A stretch of 64,000 bases of DNA from Pholiota molesta (taxonomy: Eukaryota; Basidiomycota; Agaricomycetes; Agaricales; Strophariaceae): the NCBI GenBank assembly GCA_014925825.1, contig JACGCK010000050.1, positions 124,001 to 188,000 of the forward strand. The letters run 5' to 3'. This document shows, in pieces, positions 55,628 to 64,000 of this stretch. Below the pieces are notes generated by a model. It searched no databases, was not told where the DNA came from, and saw nothing but the letters and a program-made list of their open reading frames with translations. The first letter of the stretch is position 1. Every line of letters starts with the position of its first letter. Both the position numbers and the translations under genes were made by a program.

Positions 55628-56026
55628 GTGTGGCAGTGCTGGTATCGGCTTGATGTGCCGGATTTGATCGCCGTCGGCTAGAGATCTGCCAGTCTCGCAA
55701 GTCGCGGGATTGCTGAACGTCCGAAAGTCGCGGGACTTGTAGGCTCTCAAAAGTAGCGGAAAAAACATAGCTTAAAATCTTAATATGGGGGAGGTATCTT
55801 ATTATAAAAAGTGGAGATATTTGACTTGTGCAAAAGTCGCGGGATGAAAGTCGCGGGATTTGGTTGGAAAGTCGCGGAAACTCTTCAAAATCCCGCAACT
55901 TTGAGCCCCAACCTGACTTCCTGAAGTGACCTCACAAACCGGGGAAAACACGAAAAAATGCACTAAGTTTCTGGGGATATCAAAATAGGTGTGGGATTTA
56001 TTTTTTGTACAGATTAAACGCCATAA
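55628..56026 (-). repeat. Right terminal inverted repeat
   Basis: Inverted copy of 48970-49367, with the same motif array read as gtcgcggga. Differs by a few substitutions. Confidence 0.85.
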
Positions 56027-56030
56027 TTCA

Positions 56031-56790
56031 TAGGCCCAACAGCTCCAACACTGATACGCGGAATTCTTGAATACGCACATGCGCAGCCATGAGCATGCAA
56101 GCAAACGTACCGCAATGCCTGACGCGTGCCGTTAGTGAGCCGTAGGTCGTGCAGCGCAAATCCACTTACCTCAAGTGTGCCTACAACTCCGGATCCCCCC
56201 TTGACCACCCAACGAACTAGCCAACACAGATGTGTAGCTCAAAAGCGCCAAGGAATACTTGCCATCATCTGATCACCGCACACGCAACGCCCGCGTACAT
56301 ACGTCGATCTCCAGAAGTGGCGTAACGCAAACACATGTCGCACGCATTGTCCCCACTCATATCGGATGGAACACGAAAGTTATAGGTGCACACGCAGAGC
56401 GGCGGCTCAGTCATTGGCCGCACGCTCAGTTGCATATGCGTTGAGCACCTGAATCACCGAATGGGTGGGGAGTTTTGCGCTGCGAGTGCAACTGACGGCG
56501 GGCATGCAAGGGAAGATATCAATTTTAGAAGTGGCGTGACGCTAGCGCATGTCGCACGCACTGTTCCCCATCCACGTTGGCCAGGACATTATTGACAGGT
56601 GCACGCGCAGAGCGACGGCTCGGTCGTTGGTCGCACGCTCAGTTGCATTGTGTTGAGCACCTGAATCACCGGATGGGTGGGGAGTGTGCGTTGCGAGTGT
56701 GTCTGACGGCGGGAGAGGAAGGGAAGATGATGATGAAGGTGGTGGTATCGATGAAGATCGAGATCAGCAGGCCACGCACCTTCACTATTA
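56031..56790. repeat. ~850-bp dispersed repeat, copy 2, right part
   Basis: Continues the repeat interrupted at 48969. It has the same internal ~200-bp tandem duplication as copy 1 (units near 56315 and 56528). Divergence from copy 1 includes short indels. Confidence 0.75.
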
Positions 56791-59700
56791 TAGGAACCAC
56801 CCCATATATTTTGAGATGTGATCATGCGACATTGCGCCGCGCGCAGAGACGAAGGATCGAGGTCATTCGGGCTTGGATGTACTAGGTAGTGGTCTCAGCG
56901 GTTTTGCGAAGTGAGAAAATTCAAAAGACACGAAAAAATCACTGACGCATCCCCAACACAAGGTAAACTGCGAGACGATGGAGACGGATTATGAGTGCGT
57001 TACAGAAACAAAATTGCACACTACATACATACCTCACCGTCTTCATTCTACTGTCATGAAGACGATGAGACCACCACACTCCTTGCAATTGCTAAGCCAG
57101 GTAAGCATGCCCAACCCCGGCTCCCAGTTAGACGAAAACAGAAAAAGCGCAGGCTGGCAGCCGCCCTGCCAAAAAGCGGCGTGCAGTCTGCTCACTTGCG
57201 CAATTCTCTCGCCAGCGGGGGCCGGTGGGCGGGACAGTGGTCACAGCGGCGTAGGCAAGTCCAATGCGGAGAATGAGAGTCGGGGCCGGTGAATAAAGGC
57301 GCGGGTGCCAGCGGAAGATGGTGGGTAAAGACGAAAAATAGCGAATGTCGCAACAACCAAGGCAGAAGAAGTAAGAACGGAGGTTTCCTGGAAATGGCAC
57401 TCGACAACTGGGTATGTGCGCGTGCCACATCCTAGCACAGATGAGCAGATGCATGCGGGTCCCATGCTCTATGCTTAGGCGCGAGGGCGAACAATCTACT
57501 ACTAAGTAGCTTCTGTGATAGGTGCTATGCGACCTGTGCATGGATTTGCGATTAGCCCAAGCGCGCATCTGGAACCGTTTGGCCCTCCGTCCACTCCCTT
57601 GGGAGCTTCACCGCCCTGTGAACCAGCCCAGAAGACATCCATCATGATCGTGCCAACCACAAACACCCCCACGTGCAGTGCATCCCCCTAATCGGACGTA
57701 AGTGCGCCTCCAACACCAGCTCCAACACTAGCACCGTTTCTGTGTCTACCATTGCTACATGCCACGTAGAACAAATTTCGACACACTGTCGACATCGAGC
57801 GCATCCACCCCGCCTCCTTGGATAATAACATAGAGGAGCAGGCGCCAGCTGTGGCTGCACGTCGTAGCGACCGCTACTGCGCGCATGAGAATTGGATTTG
57901 TCGACACTCGCTGATGCAGAGTAGAAAAGGAAAGACGGTGATCGTGATCTGTCAGAGATGCTGGGAGTGTCCAGAATCCAGATAGAGGAGCAGATCGCGC
58001 ACCTTCACTAAGCACATTTACTTATTTACTTCAGGGGTCCTTGGATCCTCCTCCATCGTTGACCATGGATATCGCTTGACCCAAGCAACTGACTGAATTT
58101 CGCTGGAACGGAGATAGAGGGAATAGGCCGTCGGTAGAGGAAGGCGCTATCGAAGTTGTGGCCTTTTCAATAATGCGCGGCAGGGGCTATGTATGAGAGC
58201 TCTGAGATCTGAGAAATCGTTGAGGAGGACGACAGTCACGACACACACAGAGAGAAAGAAAAGTCAAGATTCAAGACAAGAGGCGGAAATGTTGTCGTGT
58301 ATTTGTATTCTGATGGGATGCCGGCTGTTCCGCATTATCTTCCTTTCCTCTCACTACGCTCCTGAATCTCGTCCCCAACGCACATCGCAACCTGGTACTA
58401 CTCCGGATACGCGTGGCCGCCGCTTGGATGAACGACGACACCTGGAAGTCGCAGATAGAATAGACGGCCAAAACAGTACGTCAACTCATCAAGCCGATGA
58501 AATTGCAACGTCAAATCTGATAGTGTTACCTTACCATCTTCCTGTCTTTTATCTTGACAGAATTCAATCGCCTCTTCTATATGCCATTAGAGGGTTTGAC
58601 TCGATAACCTTTATCATACGGGTACCTACTAAAGGTGTGCGATCTGCCACTGTCTAAACCATCAGCACCACTATCATGATCGCTATCATCTTTCCCACTA
58701 CCAATTGATGATGGTCGCAGAGGTTGTTCCAAAACTCCGCCTCCCTACTCAGATGTTCAGCGTAAGGGTTCAGAGCATGCTTTCAGCGCGCCAGCTATCG
58801 CCTTTACGCTGTTCCTGGTGGAATTTCAAATTATGTAGGGAGGCGCGTTGGACGCCTTTGGCGGCAACAATGTCCCGCGCTCTTCTCCTTGTAGCATGCG
58901 GCATGTGGCAGGGGGTGTTTCAAAGGCGCGTCTGTACTGGGAGCATGGCGTCTTGCTCTACGCCGATGTTGCAGGTGCGACAGCGCGTGTTGCGAGTTCG
59001 GTGTTGATCTGGTTTGGGATTGCTTGTCCGTTTATCTCATTCATGGATGGTTCACGAGGGTGCTGCAGGCGTATGTATGGCAGTGGCCAGACGTTGAACG
59101 TTGGACGCTGGAGCTTGTCGGGAATCGCTCACAGTGTTACGGTATCAGTCCTGCGCACTGTGCATGCATACGATAATGCACGCGATTGGAATATCCACTA
59201 AAATCTTCCATGCATTCGTGCCCGGATGTCTATTCTGCCCAGGCCATCTTCTATCTTGCATCGTCACTACCATACCCTTTTTCTTATTACCTTCACTACC
59301 GTGCCCCGACATGCTATTGATTTCCTGTTCCTACCCACTGCGGACCACCCGCCGAGACACCTGCCCCGCACCGGCGTTCATTACTTAAGATTGCGCAACA
59401 GTACAGACTGCTTACAGCAGTCGGCAGGTTAGCTGCTAGCTTTCTTTGCGCTATCTACCAGATGATTATCCATTCTGCGGGGCAGGATACACTCGCAAGG
59501 TTCAGCACACTGAAATCGTTGGGGTGAAGTATATATATATATATATATCACTACCTTCGTTCGACTACGTGCGTCCAAACGCACAGGCAGGTGCATAGAG
59601 TAGCGCGGTCCCCATTGTCATCTGGATTGTCGGCGGTGGACCACTCACCTGCTGTGTTCGCACATCCCGCTATACGTATACTTGGAAGGCGCGGTTCGGT

Positions 59701-62599
59701 TGTCATCTCAGATACCGGCTGGTCGATTGCACAGGTGAGTTCCCTGGCCGGGCTCTCAGTACTCAGTATCACCGACTTTCGTGCGTCATTCATAATACAA
59801 TTAGGATCCATTTCCTCCTTTCTATTGGATGTACCGCTGATCAGGGCATATCGGCACGTCCAAGGTCATGTATATGCGAGTTATCGATCAATATATTGGA
59901 GGTGTGTGCCCTTCGACTCTTCCTCTGTACTTCCCGCACTGCACGCACCATCATCATCAGTCTGCTCCGCATCCGTAACTCCTGAACGATCCCTGCCCAC
60001 CCCGCGCGCGTTTCCGCACTTGTACCGCGCAGCGCACCAGCACTCTGGCGCCCCCATTCGGCAGTCGGCTATGTACTGTGCGTAGCCCTGTTGGACACTT
60101 CCGTGCGGGGAGGGGATGGACGCGGGCGGCGTGCGTTCGTATGTCTCATGAAGCCTATCTATACTATGAAGGCGTGCATCTCTACGAGCGACGCAAACCA
60201 TCCCAGCGGGCCTGGTGAGCGCCTTTTATGAGGCTCCCGCACCGGCTGCTACCTCGACCCAGCCTCTTAGCATTCGTTGTTAGACTATGCGCAATTGGTT
60301 CTGTATGCTGCTACTAAGCCAGCTGCCAGGCCTATGTGCGCTTACTTGTCCTACATGAAACGAGAGGCCGTGAGAGGTGCAGGATGGATATGCGTCCAAG
60401 GTCCCGAATGGGGTGGTACGGTTGATCAATTCAGGTGATGCGTATGTATGACCTAATACTTTCGGTTGCATGCGTCTAGGCGACGAGACACGCGTTGACT
60501 TGAAGCTTGCACGCTTTTTCACGCAAGGTGAGCAGTGATTAATGTAAGCTGCCATTCTAATTTTCCGCTGTCCTTTCTGTGATCCCGGACTTGTCATGGA
60601 CGTTTTTGACCTTGTAGCTATTACTATTCCCTGACGTCGTCTCACATATACAAGCAAGTAAAATAAAATAAGTAAATATTTTAACCTAGCTGCAGAGAAA
60701 ACATTGATGGATCGTGGCAGGAAACTGAGGAGATAACAATATGGAAGATCATGGGCATGGGCGGAAGGAACCTGTTCCTCGACACCCAACAGGAGATTCC
60801 GGCAGGCAATTGAGATACGCACTGACGACCAATCGTCAACGCAGAGTCTATCGCGGGCAGCCTACATACCGCACATGTGCCGCTCCCGCAACCGAAACTA
60901 CGCACACCTGCGCTTGCGTTCGTAGTAAAAAGGTCCAGTACGCGTCTCCAACGTCTAAATCCCACCGTCTATGCGCGTCCACTGTTTCCACCCATGCGTC
61001 GCGAATTCAATCCGATGATGACACCGACGACGGACAAGAGACACACAGCACACTCCCCACAGAAATGGCGGCCACCACAGCTGCACGCGTATATCATCAT
61101 GTCGGCAGTCACTGGTGTCTGTAATAGCCGATGGAAAGAATATAGTAGCTCATGCCCTGAACCTCGTAAGCATACCTCGCCCACAACCGACTTCAAGCTT
61201 TTAGCGCATTTGAGGCGGGCACGTAGCGTTCTCGCCACATGCAGTCCATCGCATTGCGCAGTTCTAGCTAGTGATCGTTGGGGCGGGGCAGGGATCTCGG
61301 TGGGTAGTATGCTGCTGGAAGGAGCAGAGGGACGCTAACATGGTGGGCTAGAAGAGATGATAGTCGGACAGACCACCCCCCAACGCAGAACAGTCAGAAC
61401 CCTAGCTCCTGAAGCAATGAGATCTACGAGCGAGAAGCCAGGGTTAGAAGGGAGCGAGGAAGGGAGGAGCAGCCGGCATTCTCCGACGAGAATATAGGTG
61501 GATACAAATACACAACAACATTAGCCGCGCCGATTTGCCTCACTTCAGCTAAACCGCACTCTCATTTGCACGTCGGTCTCTGGCAAACGTACGGGACGAT
61601 GGGCAACAGTCAGTCCATCGAATTCAACTTTTCTATGACCCACGCACAGAACTAGTCAGCAGTTTGCCAGATATCTCCGACTTCCTGAAGGAATCGACCG
61701 AACGGCCATGTATGGCCCCGTTATACTTTACTTATTCCATCTCCATGAAATCGCCATGTAGTTGGGGTGCGTGTTGTTCTAGTCCTCAGTTGCACTTAAA
61801 ATCCTGCTTCCATCATCATTACTCTCCATTTTTTCGGCTCATATCCGCAGTATAGAAAAAGGCGCTATCCATCTTCGCATACATCACTCTGCAGTAAGCT
61901 CTACCACGCAGAGCGCCGGCACTTGCGTCCTGTGGGCCAGGCAACTGTTCTATGTGTGTGTGCACTTCCTTGCAAAGAGCCCGAGCGATGGATGCATGCG
62001 GACGGTGTGGCCTCACACTGCGATTCAAGTCCAGCTGGCGGACGTATCTATGACATATATCTGATCCCACCCAGATCGCACCTGATAATTCTCTCGTTAT
62101 TAGAAGCGCGCTTCCACACAAAGACCTCGATCCAGCCTCTCATGATCTGTGCGTAGACTCTGCGCAACGGTTATACTTGTGCGTATGGTTGTTGATATAG
62201 TCGCTGGGCTCTCGTGCGCTTTAGCGCTCACTCTCATCGGCCTATTTACATCTCTACAGTAAGTGAGTCATTTACGGAACTCGTGAAGGCTCGTGATCTT
62301 GAAGAAAGTGGCATCCGTGCAAGGTGCACTGGGTTCAGAGCGCGTACACAATACGTGGGACATGAAGAAGGAATCTGAGGTATGTAGCCAGTGACATTAT
62401 GACTCCATCCATGCAGGTCCGTCTATTGATTAGAATCTTTGTTTCGTCAGCCAGGTCATATCTGGTCATATCGACGTTCGGAAGAGGCGATCTCAGCAAT
62501 TGAACACCATCGATAACGACATCTGGGCAGAATTCTGAGACAAATTCAGGACAAATTGTTTGCTTTCTCATCGTCAATGCTTGGTCAATGCGGTTCTAC
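56791..62599. other. Long region without a supported gene
   Basis: Nearly 6 kb. Many ORFs of 60-160 codons occur on both strands (for example 58193-58657, 59591-60085, 60280-60822), but none has a recognised domain or consistent introns. A weak similarity exists between ~60235-60330 and ~62130-62230. Probably old repeat-derived DNA. Confidence 0.4.
59530..59548. repeat. TA dinucleotide microsatellite
   Basis: About nine TA units in a row. Confidence 0.9.
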
Positions 62600-62615
62600 A
62601 GAGATAACGATCTCT
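62600..62615. promoter_or_regulatory. Dyad element upstream of SDR copy C
   Basis: agagat-aacg-atctct, 26 bp upstream of the TATA box. Counterpart of 48746-48761 with compensating arm changes. Both are preceded by cggttctac on the gene strand. Confidence 0.5.
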
Positions 62616-62640
62616 CGGTGATCATGGGGCTCAGAGCTGG

Positions 62641-62648
62641 TATAAATA
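62641..62648 (+). promoter_or_regulatory. TATA box of SDR copy C
   Basis: TATAAATA, 71 bp before the ATG at 62712. Confidence 0.65.
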
Positions 62649-62711
62649 CAGGCAGTTTTCGATGCCTTTATGACTCTTTATTCTCCTACCATACTTCACG
62701 TTTAGGAAGCT

Positions 62712-63798
62712 ATGTCTGAAACCTCGCCCAAAATCTATCTCGTAGCTGGAGCGACACGGGGCCTTGGTATGTTTACTCAATGTCGACATTTGCTGCGTAC
62801 TGATATACTTGTGTTCATAGGTCTAGCTTTTGTTGACGATATCGCAACGAAGGACCAATCTGCCATTATCTACGCAGGCGCACGGGATCCGTCCAATGGT
62901 GCCGCCCAACTTATCCAAATCGCAGCGAAGTACCCTGGACGCGTTCAGGTCGTGAAATACGTTGCTGGGGACAAGGAGGGGAACGATGCGCTTGCAAAAC
63001 AGATCGCTGCAGAGCATGGCCGGTTAGATACTGTCATTGCTAACGCTGGTGCGATTCCAATCTCTCTGAATTCTTGCTCTGTGATATGACTCATCCCAGT
63101 TCAATTCGTCCATAGCCATCTGCGCTACCACGGCAAAAAAGGTGCACGAATCGCCTGCTGACAAGTTCACAGACGAGTTTTCCGTACGCGATCCCGTTTT
63201 GCTCATCATTACGTGCGCAGTGACTTACTCCCCATCAATGATCAGGTCAACACGCTCGGCCCTATTGTTCTCTTCCAGTCGACGCGCGAGCTGCTGCAAG
63301 CGAGCCCGCTTCCGCGCTTCGTCCCCATCAGTTCCGCAGGTGGCAGTATGGATTTCATTCCACAGATGGGTGCCATGGATGCCTCGCCGTATGGAGCGAG
63401 CAAGGCGGCGCTGAACTGGGTCACCCGTAAAATCCACTTTGAGAACGAGTGGCTGAGTACGCCCCTCCTTACTTCCTATACCCCAAGATAATTGATGTGG
63501 TTTTCAGTCGTTTTCCCGCAGTGCCCCGGGCCTGTGAACACTGACATGGGTGCGTTCTGCTATTTCTTCTTTGTATATTTGCGCACACCGATTTACGGTC
63601 AACACCTGTGTTGATGATGATATAGCAAGACTAGCTGCAGAAAAGGACAAGACCGGCCAGATGCGTGCGATGTTGGCCACTATTTTTCTTACACCTGCTG
63701 CCGCAGCGAGCAAATTGGTGGACATCATCGTCGCCTCGACGCGCGAGAAGGACGGGGGGCAGTTCCATAACAGCGATGACGGGAGACACCCGTGGTAG
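62712..63798 (+). CDS. Short-chain dehydrogenase/reductase, copy C
   Basis: Intact inverted paralogue of the gene at 47569-48658. Exons 62712-62766, 62821-63048, 63116-63183, 63246-63456, 63508-63549 and 63626-63798; 258 aa. Motifs: GATRGLG (13-19), YAGARDPSNG, LDTVIANAA at the exon 2-3 junction, PISSAGGS, catalytic PYGASKAALNWV (Tyr166, Lys170) and CPGPVNTDM, with the C-terminal STREKDGGQFHN. Introns and ~100 bp of promoter are also conserved with copy B, so a genomic segment rather than a cDNA was duplicated. Substrate unknown. Confidence 0.92.
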
Positions 63799-64000
63799 AT
63801 CTGCGCAGCTGGTTATGTAGATGGCTGCATCGCATCTACGGTTTATTCAAACAATAAGACATTAAAAAGGACGGAGAAGTGAAGAAAGTCGATTGACATG
63901 AATGATAGTGAGCCCACTTTCACGGGGACTACTATTGCTCAAACATTCAGATTTGCCAGGATGAAGCAACTTGGTTGAAATGATGTAGATGTAGATGTAG
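63799..64000. other. 3' flank of SDR copy C
   Basis: The first ~50 bp still match the 3' flank of copy B (47510-47568, inverted). The window ends in a gatgta hexamer repeat from about 63982. Confidence 0.6.

Larger units (their letters stand above)
48970..56026. mobile_element. Long-TIR DNA transposon remnant, host of nested insertions
   Basis: Terminal inverted repeats of about 398 bp (48970-49367 and 55628-56026) begin TTATGGCGTTTAATCTG. They are flanked by ttca (48966-48969, 56027-56030). Each TIR holds about six copies of a subterminal motif, tcccgcgactt, mostly in one orientation, as expected of transposase-binding sites. After removing the retrotransposon and the MITE, only about 1.3 kb of own sequence remains and no transposase is seen, so it is non-autonomous. 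Superfamily not assigned; the 4-bp duplication and long TIRs do not fit mariner. Confidence 0.8.

Noticed and set aside
58705..59201. Two overlapping ORFs with hydrophobic stretches
   Set aside because: No recognised domain, no splice support, overlapping frames.
60741..61338. Arg/Thr-rich ORFs resembling the GC-block translations
   Set aside because: The resemblance is compositional only. No aligned segment was found by eye.
1..64000. CRISPR arrays, rRNA genes, bacterial operons or prophage
   Set aside because: None seen. Intron-rich genes and fungal families rule out a prokaryotic reading.

Overview
The window looks like nuclear DNA of a filamentous basidiomycete, probably an Agaricomycete. 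Genes are close together and cut by many short GT-AG introns of about 45-100 bp. The recognisable products are typical of that group: a fungal PLC, Ytm1, a GH25-like lysozyme, salicylate-hydroxylase-like FAD monooxygenases, fungal SDRs and a small secreted cysteine-rich protein. The transposons (a tyrosine-recombinase retroelement, long-TIR DNA elements, a TA-flanked MITE) fit as well. All exon models were built by eye from splice signals, reading frame and family conservation; no search or RNA evidence was available.

Layout. 0-8 kb is an ordinary genic block: PI-PLC (5' part, minus), YTM1, GH25-like protein, alpha/beta hydrolase and an unrecognised 223-aa protein (all plus). 9.85-30.9 kb is a tandem array. 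An intact single-exon gene (9850-11055, minus) is followed by two further copies that keep only its promoter and first ~286 codons. They sit in repeats with periods of 9497 and 9352 bp, and the third repeat is cut off near 30896. Each full unit carries a GC-rich block with conserved introns, a TATA-led candidate transcript, two arrays of tandemly duplicated exon-intron units and a UUCG-capped hairpin.

32.5-38 kb holds a tandem pair of group A flavoprotein monooxygenases; the first carries two single-base frameshifts. 40-43.4 kb has an arginyl-tRNA synthetase remnant, an unknown two-exon gene, an SDR remnant and a small secreted cysteine-rich protein. 45.2-56.8 kb is repeat-rich: an ~850-bp repeat occurs twice, and the second copy is split by a long-TIR DNA element (48970-56026). 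That element is itself invaded by an Ngaro-type retrotransposon (49523-54963, gag/RT-RNase H/tyrosine recombinase, A1-ORFs-B1-A2-B2) and a 285-bp MITE. Two near-identical SDR genes (47.6-48.7 kb minus, 62.7-63.8 kb plus) flank this region in inverted orientation. About 6 kb between 56.8 and 62.6 kb has no gene I can support.

Three unrelated genes (PLC, monooxygenase 1, retroelement pol) each break at single missing bases in or beside short G/C runs. This suggests that some apparent pseudogenisation may be sequencing error.
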